Below are positions 1 to 9,374 of a stretch of 64,000 bases of DNA, in pieces. Below the pieces are notes generated by a model that saw nothing but the letters and a program-made list of their open reading frames with translations, had not been told where the DNA came from and searched no databases. The stretch's first letter is position 1. The number at the start of each line of letters is the position of its first letter. The translations under genes and the position numbers were made by a program. Where the stretch lies: contig NW_006921534.1 in NCBI RefSeq assembly GCF_000340215.1, forward strand, positions 3,177,198 through 3,241,197, given 5' to 3'. Origin of the DNA: Pseudocercospora fijiensis CIRAD86. Taxonomy: Eukaryota > Ascomycota > Dothideomycetes > Mycosphaerellales > Mycosphaerellaceae.

Positions 1-1990
1 CTTCTCGATATCCTATATTGTTATAGCGAAGATCTAAGTGCGTTTATCGCGGGCAAGACGCGAGAAGGTAGCCGCGCTAATAGCGAATACAGTACGATCT
101 CGGGGAGTATCGGAGGTAGAACTAGATTCGTTAAAGCAGTGCTTAGCGTAATGCTTGCTCGTAAAGGATAGAGATTCGGAGGCCTAGTCGATAACCGGGT
201 TATGCTTTTTAAGCTAAGGAAGACTAAGAATAACGGGGTAAGTCTTCGGGAGTTTCGTAAGGAAAAACATAATATGTTCGGTATACGGGCCGATAGTAAT
301 AGATAAGTAGCAGATCTAGGTTACCTTGCCGGCGGCCGCGGTCGTACCGTTAAACATTTCCAACTCCCGAGCGTACGTAAGGTCTTAGAACGTTAAGCCG
401 AGCTCTCTCGCATAGTCGTAATCTATAAACGAGTAGCCGGTTGCGCCGTTGTTAATAAGAGCTACAGTTTTTAATGATTTCTTTTAATTTCCTATTAACG
501 TTTCTACTACGAAAGGCTAGTAGACTAACTCTTTCTCTATAGCCGAGCTAGAGAAAGGGAAGGTAGTAGCAGATACTCTTAGTTTTAGAACGAATAAACC
601 TTATAAGCGACTATATATAAGGTTCAAGCTTTTCCCTAGCCGCTCGGAGCAGCGCTAGCCGGTAAAGGCGTATCTAGAGTCGTAACATTCGCGGCGGCGA
701 CTCGCTATATCGTTAGCGTATTTAGCCGGCCGACGAGAGACGGGTAGAGGCGAGCAATGTATCCTTTTACTCCGCAGTAGATATATTCTCCTACCGTACG
801 GCGACGCTGCTTCTCTTCTTCCGAAAGCTTACTATTTACTAGGGGCGCGCGTAGACGGGCGCCGAGCGAGGCAGCGCTTAAATCTATCGGATCGGCGGCA
901 GGCTAGGCGCCTAGCGGTATTAGGGCTATAGCCGGAGCTAGTACTAAAGCCGGCGTCTAAGCTGTCTATAACTTCGACGGTAGCGTAGCGAACGGCGACG
1001 TAAAGCGACCGGTATTCGTACGGGCGCCTCCGCGGTTAGCGATGATTTTCGCGAAGTTTCGAGTCGTATTGTCGATACGCGTAAGCAAGGCGTATAGTTC
1101 GGTAATGTTTAGATTCTCCGTATCCTTATCGCGGACTTATAGTATTATTTCTTCGCTAAGGCCGCGCACTAAGATCTACTTAGCGACGTCCGGGGGGTAT
1201 TCGGCGTACCTAATCTCGTATTAGAAGGCGGTATAGTACTCTTAGTAGGTCTTGTTTGCTTGCTTGAGTTTATCTAAGTTTAGGCGCGCAGTTTGCTTAC
1301 AGTCGGGGTCGCCGAAACTAGCGTCGAGGGCCTTCTAGATAGTAGCCGTTATAGTTGTTTCTACATTTTCTAAGAGGCTGCGGCAGGAATCGAGGGCGGA
1401 GCTACCGAGTAGAGAAAACATAAATCCGGTCTTTAAAGCTTTAGTCGGATAGTAGTCGGCGTTAGCGAGAAAGCGGATCTTAACCTATATCTTAAATTCT
1501 TCGTATACTTTACGCTTGCCGGTAAAGCGTTCGGGGTCGCTTAGCTTCTTACTCTTATTCGAAGTAGGTATAAATAGGTAAGAAGCGGGTGCCGCGGCGC
1601 CTAGGCGAGTAGAGGCGAGCTACGACTAGAGGCGGCCTACCTCGTCTTCTTTTTCCGCGATAGAAGCATTCGCGTCGCTAAGAGCCGTACTAAGGCTAGT
1701 ACGGGAGACCGAGAGGAAACGAGTAGTATCTTTATAAGCCTTAAGCAGGTTGACGAGTAGTTCCGGGTCGGTAGCGTAGGCGTAATCTAGCTGTTCGCGC
1801 GTAGCGGGGATTTCATTCTATACTAAGCTTGAAAAATCGGGTACGTCGTTAGGTCTTGTGTTTTGAATCTATTCGTTAGGCGTGTCTATCTTAATAGAGG
1901 CGTTTTTTAAGGCAGTTCGTAATATAAGGGTTAGTAGCTAAGCAGTAAGAATGTGCACGAAACTTTAAACTAAACTAAAGGGAGTACTAA
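1..1990 (-). mobile_element. RIP-degraded gypsy-type retrotransposon remnant (gag and protease), running off the left edge
   Basis: Read on the minus strand, the segment near 1050-1370 gives a gag-like peptide (SFGDPD, then a long helical, Lys-rich stretch) broken only by TAG/TAA. The segment near 370-480 gives a retropepsin-like active-site region with N-G-A-T-G followed by FID, the expected D of D-S/T-G-A being N. This order, gag first and protease nearer position 1, fits a gag-pol polyprotein read right to left, with reverse transcriptase expected beyond the window edge. TpA is very frequent and CpA/TpG rare while CpG is kept, the RIP footprint. No LTR was identified. The family assignment (Ty3/gypsy rather than another LTR class) is inferred from gag and protease style. 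Confidence 0.6.
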
Positions 1991-2422
1991 ATTAATATAG
2001 CTACTATCTATATAAGACGAACTGCGAAGAAAGGAAGAAGGGTACCTTAGAGGGAGAGCCCCTTCCTTAGTATTCCGCCCTACGGCCGTCTAGCGCGTCC
2101 GACGCGTAAGCGTAAGTACGTATATCCTACTTGTCCGCTGTCTCGCAGCGCCTTTATCTCCTAGCTAACTAGCGTAGCGCGTATGCGCGAACTCGTTTAA
2201 CCGCTCTTAAGTAAACATATTTCTCCTAGCTCTTCCCTGCCTTCCGGTTCCTTCCTACTACTCGGATCTGTCCTACGACTCTATATGTCTCGCTTACTAT
2301 CGTCCGTATATGCGTACGCGTAGTTTAGTGCAGTCCCGTCGTTCGTATATTAATATATAACGTATTGTTCTACTATATACGGCCTCCGCGGGAGTCCCTA
2401 AGATGTTACGTTATACGGCTAA

Positions 2423-2530
2423 GTAGGCGACCTAGGCGTACTAGGCGTACTAGGCGTACTAGGCGTACTAGGCGTACTAGGCGTACTAGGCGTACTAGGC
2501 GTACTAGGCGACCTAGGCTAACTAGGCGAC
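2423..2530. repeat. 9-bp tandem repeat, about 12 units
   Basis: The unit CTAGGCGTA occurs eight times without change from 2432 to 2503, flanked by degenerate units (variants ending GAC or TAA) on both sides. The length is a multiple of three, so one plus-strand frame reads Thr-Arg-Arg repeatedly, but the surrounding sequence is RIP-affected repeat DNA and I see no gene here. It separates the gypsy remnant from the mariner remnant. Confidence 0.9.
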
Positions 2531-2659
2531 CTGCTTCGCTAGGGGCCCCTACTACTAAGGCAACTTAAATCCGACATTACTTTATAGTATAGCGGCTAGC
2601 TTGTAGGACTTGTCGGTGCTTTCTAGGCAGCTACTATAACAATTAGCATCCCTTTCTAT

Positions 2660-3060
2660 AGTATATACTAGTTCTCGCGCAACTCGTAGCTCTATTCGAG
2701 CGCCTTGCGCTAAGCCTTCTTCTTCGAGAAGTTATAGCGTTTAAGGATGTCGCTTACAGTCGTCTCGGATATAATAATGTTAAACTCGTCGTAAATAAAC
2801 TATATAGTCTCGGAATAGTACGAAGTCGGTCGATCGCGTAGGTATTCGAGAACACGTAGTTCTTACGCCTTAGTTAGCTTCTAAGAAGGTTCTTTCTTCG
2901 CCTATTATAGGTACGGCTCGCTAAATAATATAATATTAATCCTTAAAGAGTTAATAGCGCGGCGACTAATATGCGTCTTCCTAGAGACACTGCGATTAGA
3001 GTAGCCTTCTGCCTATAGATCCTATATAAAAGTAATCTAATTAGGAGGTATTTGCTAGCG
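2660..3060 (-). mobile_element. Tc1/mariner-like transposase remnant, N-terminal part only
   Basis: Minus-strand translation gives a helix-turn-helix region typical of fungal Tc1/mariner (DDE_3) transposases: motifs ELRVLEYL, RPTSYYSE, FIYDEFN, SETTVSDILKR and KALE-SYELRE appear in order, interrupted only by TAG codons of the RIP type. The similarity stops near 2660, before any DDE catalytic domain, and the 9-bp tandem repeat lies just beyond. The element is therefore truncated or split by another insertion. No terminal inverted repeat was identified. Confidence 0.6.
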
Positions 3061-3336
3061 GGTTAGCTGCGCGTGTTTCTAACCCGATAATAGTGCTATT
3101 AGAACGCTAAAACAACACCTGGGACCGTCTATACCGCTAGGAGTACGACGACATGGTTTGCGGTATTGGAAACGCGTTGGTTGGTTTGATATGGTTCGAA
3201 TTGCTAACAATCTATAGTGGTTTCGCGAATTCTATGAAATTCGCGGGGTGGGCACGGTTACTCCGGCAGCACAGTACACACAGTCTGCGGTATCTTGGCT
3301 CTTGATCGGCTCGTCGTTTTCTTCACAGCCTGAAGT

Positions 3337-5276
3337 ATGTTCGGTACTAGAGCGACGTTCCGTGCAGGATACGGAGCAGGAGCAGCGATACGAGCGAAGA
3401 GGTTCATCCATCCCGTCCGGCGAGCGTTCATCAACTATGGGCATTACAGCACCCCGCGCTGGGTGATCGGCATTCAAGGACTCATCATCGGCTTTATAGC
3501 GCATGAATATCTTGAATGGAGGGCGGATGGCACTCCCAAAATCACCTATGCGAACAGATCGCAGATGCTGGCGGTGTGTAAATATCTCTCCATCATTCGC
3601 ATCCTGTTTGCATACTCATCCAATGTCAGGCAGCGAAAGAGATCTCGGATATCCTGGGAGAAGACGCTGTAAGCTTCGATGAGGATGTGATCGAACACCA
3701 TGGTCGCTCAGATTGGAGCACTTCGAATACCAGTGAACGTCCCGTCGCGGTCGTATATCCGAAGTTCACCGGAGAAGTCGCTGCTGTCGCGCGAATCTGT
3801 AATAAGCACAATGTGCCTATGGTACCTTTCGGCGCAGGCAGTTCTATAGAGGGCAACTTTAGCTCGCCACACTCTGGCATTTGTGTCGACTTCACTCATA
3901 TGGATCATATCATTCGATTTCGCCCAGAAGACATGGATGTCACGCTGCAGCCGGGCGTGAATTGGGTTGATCTGAATAACAAGATTGCAAATGCTGGTCT
4001 TTTTCTCCCACTTGATCCTTCCCCGACGGCACAAATTGGAGGAATGGTCGCGACTAACTGTTCAGGCACGAACGCGATGAGATATGGTACTATGAAGGAT
4101 TGGGTAAGCTCGCTGCCGCGCTTTATTGGCCGTTCTGTTGACATACCGTGCCTAGGTGATCAACCTGACTGTCGTGCTTGCTGATGGACGCATCATCAAA
4201 ACCAGGAGAAGACCCAGGAAGAACTCTGCTGGATACAACCTTACGTCTCTCTTCGTCGGGGCCGAGGGCACACTTGGAATGGTCACAGAAGTGACCCTGA
4301 AGCTCGCGCCGATTCCTCAAGACACCAGTGTTGCGGTCGTCAGCTTTCCTTCCATCCGAGATGCTGCGTTAGCTGCATCCGCCATCATCCGATCTGGGAC
4401 TCAGCTTGCAGCCTTAGAGATCATGGACGAATTGCAGATGCAGATTGTCAATAAATATGGCAGCGAGGCAGTGCGAAGGCGCAAGTGGCAAGAAGAACCA
4501 ACCCTTTTCCTGAAGTTCAGTGGGACTACAGATGCCATCAAGAGCGACATCTCTCGGGTGCGCACCTTGATCAAGCCGCACAATGCTAGAGATTTTATCT
4601 TCGCCAAGTCCAAACAGGACGAGTACGATCTTTGGGCTGCTCGCAAGGAGGCATTGTTCATGATGGTCAGCAATAAGCCTGAGGGCACCGAAATTTGGTC
4701 AACAGATGTTGCTGTCCCCCTGTCACGGCTTGCGGAAATCATTGGTGAGTCTTTCGAAGAGTTGAAAGACACGCGTCGACCTTGACTAATCTGATGGTAG
4801 AACTCTCCAAACAGGATTGCAGCAGACTTGGCCTATTTGCAAGCGTCCTCGGTCATGTAGGTGATGGAAACTTCCACGCGGCTATGTTCTACGATCCAAA
4901 GGATCCTTCTCAAAAGGCTGCTGTCTCAAAGGTCGTCCATGATATGATGCATCGAGCCCTTAAGATGGAAGGTACCGTGTCTGGCGAGCATGCGATAGGC
5001 ATCGGCAAGAAGGTGAGCCTGCTTTTGGGCTGCTTTGAGACGTGACGTGATGCTGATATACTACCCAGGATGGTCTTGTGGACGAGCTTGGTGTCGCAAC
5101 CATCGATGTGATGCGAGCGCTCAAGAGATCAGTGGATCCGAAGCAAGTAGCACATTTTCGCAATTGACATTGCTGTGGCTAACAGTGCCGACAGGTGGCT
5201 GATGAATCCCGGCAAAGTCTTTGACGCGCCTGTGCGAAACATGAGCGAGAACGATGCTGCCACGAACCCGGAGTAG
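3337..5276 (+). CDS. dld1: Mitochondrial D-lactate dehydrogenase (cytochrome), FAD-linked
   Basis: Oxidises D-lactate to pyruvate and passes electrons to cytochrome c in mitochondria. Six exons: 3337-3573, 3630-4103, 4156-4744, 4801-5012, 5069-5142, 5195-5276, giving 555 residues, close to yeast Dld1. The first intron could instead be 3578-3633. The N terminus is basic and followed by a hydrophobic segment (GIQGLIIGFI), fitting import and inner-membrane anchoring. FAD-binding PCMH motifs include PFGAGSSIEGN and NCSGTNAMRYGTM; the FAD-oxidase C-terminal half has GHVGDGNFH, SGEHAIGIGKK and the terminal WLMNPGKVFD. The last intron (5143-5194) needs a GC-AG pair (GCAAGT donor); no GT donor keeps the conserved WLMNPGK frame. 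D-2-hydroxyglutarate dehydrogenase is a related alternative but less likely. The left RIP island ends about 230 bp upstream. Confidence 0.88.
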
Positions 5277-6111
5277 ATTTTCGAGCGCAACCCAAGTCAG
5301 AAGATCGTGCAAGGCAGAATCGCTGGCCACCAACGATCGACCATGGATTCTCCTGGACGACAGTATCCAAAGCTGTGGCGGTGTTGCACGTGTACAATTC
5401 GAAATCAAGAACAGAATGTCGTCTAGAGTAGTAGGGCTAGCGTGCTCGCAAGTGATTAACTGAAGAGCAGCTTTTGCATCATGCCACAACAGAGCTCTGC
5501 ACTGACGTTGAATAGTGGGTCAACCATCAAAAGTCGCATTCACTTGCGCGCAAGCCAGTGGCACCCTGCGGCAGCCTTGTCTATATTTCTTAGCACTTCA
5601 ACCCGTCCCATCAATGACAAAATCTCATAGCTAATATCGGAAAGAGTCCAATTCTCTGGATATTATAGGAGCTCGATCGATACAAGTGACAATTCGCTCT
5701 GTTCACCAACACCATGCACCAAAAAGGGCCGTTCACAGTATTGCCCGGGCACCTTTTCATGACGAACTGACGCAAGTAGCTTCCATAGAGCTTTCGCCAG
5801 TGAGCTGTATGCATCAATTGTGATGCTTTGCCTTCCCTTCCGCCATCGGGATGACACTCGCACGCCCTCTCCGTACCGAAAGGACCACTGTGCTTGCTGC
5901 GTTGCTACCCTTACCACACTGTCAGACGAAGTCGTGATATCGACGAGCGATACGTAAAGAAAAACGTCACCAAGAAGCACCCCCATTACATCCTTTGATT
6001 TGAGTCCATCAAACGAGGTACTACATACAGACGACAGTCTTTGCACAGACATCCATCTTTCACTTCACGTCTTTCCATCCTCATTTTAGCTTCTCCAACA
6101 ACTGTATTCCT
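5277..6111. other. Intergenic, dld1 to coiled-coil gene
   Basis: The 3' sides of two convergent genes. A minus-strand open frame at 5663-6052 (129 codons) has no recognisable motif and no intron support, so I do not call it a gene. Nothing else is seen. Confidence 0.5.
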
Positions 6112-6981
6112 TCAAACTCTCCTCCGCATCTCCCCAGCCATTCGATTCGAAAAAAGCCCCGGGAAATTTTCATCCTGTAAAGTCTTTGGTACATGCTTCT
6201 TGCAAAGCTTCCGCAGCTCGAGCGCAAATCTCTGCCGACAGCTTTCCGCGACTCTCCGTTGCTTGCAGATTCCAGCTCTGCGCACGTGGAGTCGCTCGAT
6301 GTAACTGCGGGTATACAGCCAGCCATGTCGGGCTTGCTGCTCGTTCGCTTGAAGCAAAATCGCCGAGATTTTATCCAAGTGATGTTGTGAGTTTGAAGTT
6401 TGGGTGACTTGGGTCTGGTAGATGGACCTAGCACGGTCGTAGGTCTTGAGCTGGCTTCGGAGGTAGAATGGTAGGAGTGGAGGCCGGTCTGTCGGGGTGT
6501 CTGGTTCTAGTGACTGTACCAGAGCATCTGCGTCTGTCTGTAGGATTTTCAGTCGCTTGTCGATGAGGACTTCTGCACGATCTTGTTGTTCAATGAGAGT
6601 GTCGATGCGTTGGTCGACGGTTGGGTCGATATCGGAGATCATCATGATATCGGCAATTTGGTATTGTCGCTCATCGCGAAGTTCCTCGACATTCTCGAGG
6701 CTATCAATGCCGGTAATGAGTCTCTCAAGGCGGAATTTGTAGTCTTCGATGTTGCGGCATGGTCGCCGTCGTTTTGAAGGTGTCGAGCTGGGGACTCGCC
6801 CAGAGATAACTCTTGGGCCAGCAAGTGGTGCTGGTGATGCTGGTTGTCGCGTCCTGCGCGTGCTCTGCTTATCGGCATTGGAGTTGGCATTTGCTGCCGC
6901 ATTGGGTGAGCTGGTGCGGCTGAAGACGTTCTTCACTGCTGTTAGGCTGTCCGCCAAGAATCTGCGCATTAGTGTCGCCAT
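6112..6981 (-). CDS. Hypothetical protein with Arg-rich N terminus and coiled-coil potential
   Basis: Not recognised. A single exon of 289 codons if translation starts at the Met at 6981; the frame stays open to an upstream Met at 7053. The first 80 residues are rich in Arg, Pro and Ser (including a KRRRP cluster that could act as a nuclear signal). Residues from about 85 onward are charged and helical, with regularly spaced Leu and Ile suggesting a coiled coil (DSLENVEELRDER, LIEQQDRAEVLIDKRL). The C terminus is strongly basic. No signal peptide, membrane segment or catalytic motif is visible. Codon use and length make it a likely real gene. Confidence 0.6.
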   Translation of the reverse strand: MATLMRRFLADSLTAVKNVFSRTSSPNAAANANSNADKQSTRRTRQPASPAPLAGPRVISGRVPSSTPSKRRRPCRNIEDYKFRLERLITGIDSLENVEELRDERQYQIADIMMISDIDPTVDQRIDTLIEQQDRAEVLIDKRLKILQTDADALVQSLEPDTPTDRPPLLPFYLRSQLKTYDRARSIYQTQVTQTSNSQHHLDKISAILLQANEQQARHGWLYTRSYIERLHVRRAGICKQRRVAESCRQRFALELRKLCKKHVPKTLQDENFPGLFSNRMAGEMRRRV

Positions 6982-8126
6982 CTTGCTGACATACGTGCAT
7001 GAATGTTTTGGTGTATACAGAGATTGGGAGGAACGGAAGAAAGAGATTTTCATTCGAAGTTTGCACGATGGCAGTTTCCACTTCGGAATAATAGAGCGAT
7101 GTATTCAGGCCAGACAATAGGATACCGACAATAGACCAAAAAACTTGCCTTTGTTTGTGCCGGAAGGAGAAGATGTGTCCGCCACGAGAAAGAAGAGCAC
7201 CCGGCAGCTGAATCTTACCATATTAGTCTTCGAAGGTCTATCAAGATATGATCAAAGCTCGTGATGTCGTTGGTCGTGCCTTGGCGAGTGATCACGGAGA
7301 GTGAAGCAGCGATATGGTGCACGGACCACATTTCATCGAGAAGGAAAACGGCTTGCTTGAACGCATCACAGAACGCGAAATATCGTGAGCCCTGATTGTG
7401 TATATCTTAGCTGGGTCCGAGTTTGCTGTCGCCGTGTTGAAAGTATTGGTCCAGGCGGTGAAATGGCACGGCACGTTCAGATTGGAGCGACACAACCAAG
7501 CATGCCAAGAGACTCGCAGGCGACCTTTCACGCAAGACAAATTGCCAGCCAGGCGACAGTGTCCACAATCGTCAGCAAACATCTGTGAGCGGATGAGAAA
7601 CACTGCTCACTCACCTCGATCCTAGTCACGCTTTGGGCTCGAAGACGGTCGACATCATTACCAAAGAACACGAACGAGACTGTGAAGCGAACGTGAGCAA
7701 TGCTACTGCGTGTTGCAGTATGCCATTTCGTATGGTTACATATGAAGTCCAACTCAACGCCACCGATGCAGAAGTCTTGAAAACAACAAGCAAATGCGCT
7801 ATTCAGCACTTGAATAGCGATGTGTGATGCCAGGCCCAGCGGGAGGTTCGCTTCTCCCTCTCCAGAAACTCCAAACGAGAGATTTGTCTCGTGTAGTAAA
7901 ATCGTCCAAATAGCGTGGGATCCTACGTGATAGGATCCGACCTCTATGATTCCCAGTTTTTGTCATGCTCTATTGTAGTGGCGCCGTGCTTTCGCAGTCG
8001 AAGGCGTCGGTGCCATGGTGCCGACTTTCTCGGCGCCTGTTCGGGTCGCGGGATTTTTGTCGCAAGTCATGGCGAGATTTACGCGATGCTTGCCAGGTTC
8101 CGATGTCTCAGATATAGTTGAAACAT
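6982..8126. other. Intergenic, no supported gene
   Basis: About 1.1 kb between the coiled-coil gene (minus) and och1 (minus), holding the promoter of the former and the 3' region of the latter. Short open frames at 7292-7603 and 7528-7809 (minus) lack motifs and look like chance. No repeat or RNA gene is seen. Confidence 0.5.
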
Positions 8127-9374
8127 TCACTGCTTATCTTTATCTTTTTCTCCAATATGGCGTTCGCTCTCAGGCTTCCAGGTGCCTGCAATTTGATTAG
8201 CATCGCCGGAATAACTTGTTACAGCCGAAAGAAAGCACTCACCTTCGAACGTGTGCTGCACGAACGCCATTGGGTCATCAATGTCCTGTGCACCCATTTG
8301 TTGCACACCAGGCGAGAATGAGGTTATGGGAAGCACAACGACATCGCCGACCTTCTTGGCCTGTGTGATGCCTGTGAAGTGTTGCCAGGTGATGTTGCCT
8401 TTGCTCGTGGTCATATCGAAGAACTCGGGATTGTTGAAGAATTTGAAGATGGTGTCTGTCCAGACTGCAGGACCAGTAAATTCCACGACACTCTTGATAT
8501 GCTTTCGGTCCAGTTCGCCGGCCTTCTTGCGTCGCAAAGTCTCTTCGGTGATGGTAGCGACGATGTCGACGAGCACAGGGTGGCCAGGCTTGCTTTGGAT
8601 GGTCCACTGGCAGAACTGGATCCTCCGCGAATACCAGTCATGCCAATCTGGTCGGTCGGGATCTGCCTCGATGCCAATCACCAAGCCGTAGCTACTCCGC
8701 GGGACCTCTGCAGGCACCCACTCGACGGCAGACTTGAGCGCGGTTGTATCGATGTCGGAGTAGATGCCGCCTCTTGCGAGCAGGATCAGATATCGGAAGA
8801 AGTCAGCCTTCAGCACGGGCTCAGGCAGAGATTCGTATGCTTGGACAATCTCAGGAATGCTTGCGTAGAAGTGCTTGATCAAATTTGAGGCGACAGAATC
8901 GGTAATGACCTCGTGCACGAAGCTTGGGTGCAGCTCTGTCCAAGAGGCCTCTGCTGGTCTCCATTCCTCGTTGAAGTCTCCTGAAGCAGGAGTGACTTTC
9001 CAGGTCTGCCATATGTATGCAGGGAATTTACCCTCAGGATCGTATGGGAAGGAATATGATATTTGTTGTCGCAGGGGTCGCAGCTTCAAGTCGTCCAATG
9101 CGATCTGGGGTCGCGAATGCTTCAATGCTATCCTCCCTCCATTCTCGTCCTTGTAGCCTTTCGTTGGCGCTGTCGATGCAGGTTTTGCTTGGTCGACCAG
9201 CTTCTCTGGGCCGTCCGGCGAGGCGTCAACGATCTTCCTATTATCTGCGTGGGATCCAGTCGGCTTGGGAGAGTTGTTGACTTTAGCCGGGCCGGCAGGA
9301 TGGGTGTTCCGTAACAGCAGGAAGAAAGTTAAGAGAAGGGCGGCAACGACGAGGGCTCGGCGGAAGGTGAGCAT
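8127..9374 (-). CDS. och1: Initiation-specific alpha-1,6-mannosyltransferase (GT32, Och1 family)
   Basis: Golgi enzyme that adds the first alpha-1,6-mannose of the N-glycan outer chain, using GDP-mannose. The start at 9374 puts a signal anchor directly at the N terminus (RRALVVAALLLTFFLLL), the type II topology usual for the family; an upstream in-frame Met at 9497 would bury it behind about 40 Pro/Ser-rich residues and is unlikely. Family motifs are FPAYIWQTWK, KADFFRYLILLARGGIYSDID (DXD sugar-nucleotide site at the end), GIEAD, and FTGPAVWTD. Two exons are inferred: 8243-9374 and 8127-8185, with a 57-bp intron (8186-8242, GTGAGT donor), giving 396 residues ending with EGTWKP and a Lys-rich tail. 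The intron has no stop and a length divisible by three, so an unspliced form would stay in frame. Confidence 0.88.
   Translation of the reverse strand: MLTFRRALVVAALLLTFFLLLRNTHPAGPAKVNNSPKPTGSHADNRKIVDASPDGPEKLVDQAKPASTAPTKGYKDENGGRIALKHSRPQIALDDLKLRPLRQQISYSFPYDPEGKFPAYIWQTWKVTPASGDFNEEWRPAEASWTELHPSFVHEVITDSVASNLIKHFYASIPEIVQAYESLPEPVLKADFFRYLILLARGGIYSDIDTTALKSAVEWVPAEVPRSSYGLVIGIEADPDRPDWHDWYSRRIQFCQWTIQSKPGHPVLVDIVATITEETLRRKKAGELDRKHIKSVVEFTGPAVWTDTIFKFFNNPEFFDMTTSKGNITWQHFTGITQAKKVGDVVVLPITSFSPGVQQMGAQDIDDPMAFVQHTFEGECFLSAVTSYSGDANQIAGTWKPESERHIGEKDKDKQ

Noticed and set aside
2423..2530. CRISPR-like array
   Set aside because: Uninterrupted 9-bp units without spacers in a fungal genome; a simple tandem repeat.
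3190..3210. GGTTCGAATT resembling a tRNA T-arm
   Set aside because: No acceptor, D or anticodon arms can be built around it. The same applies to GGTTCGAAGCC near 26610.
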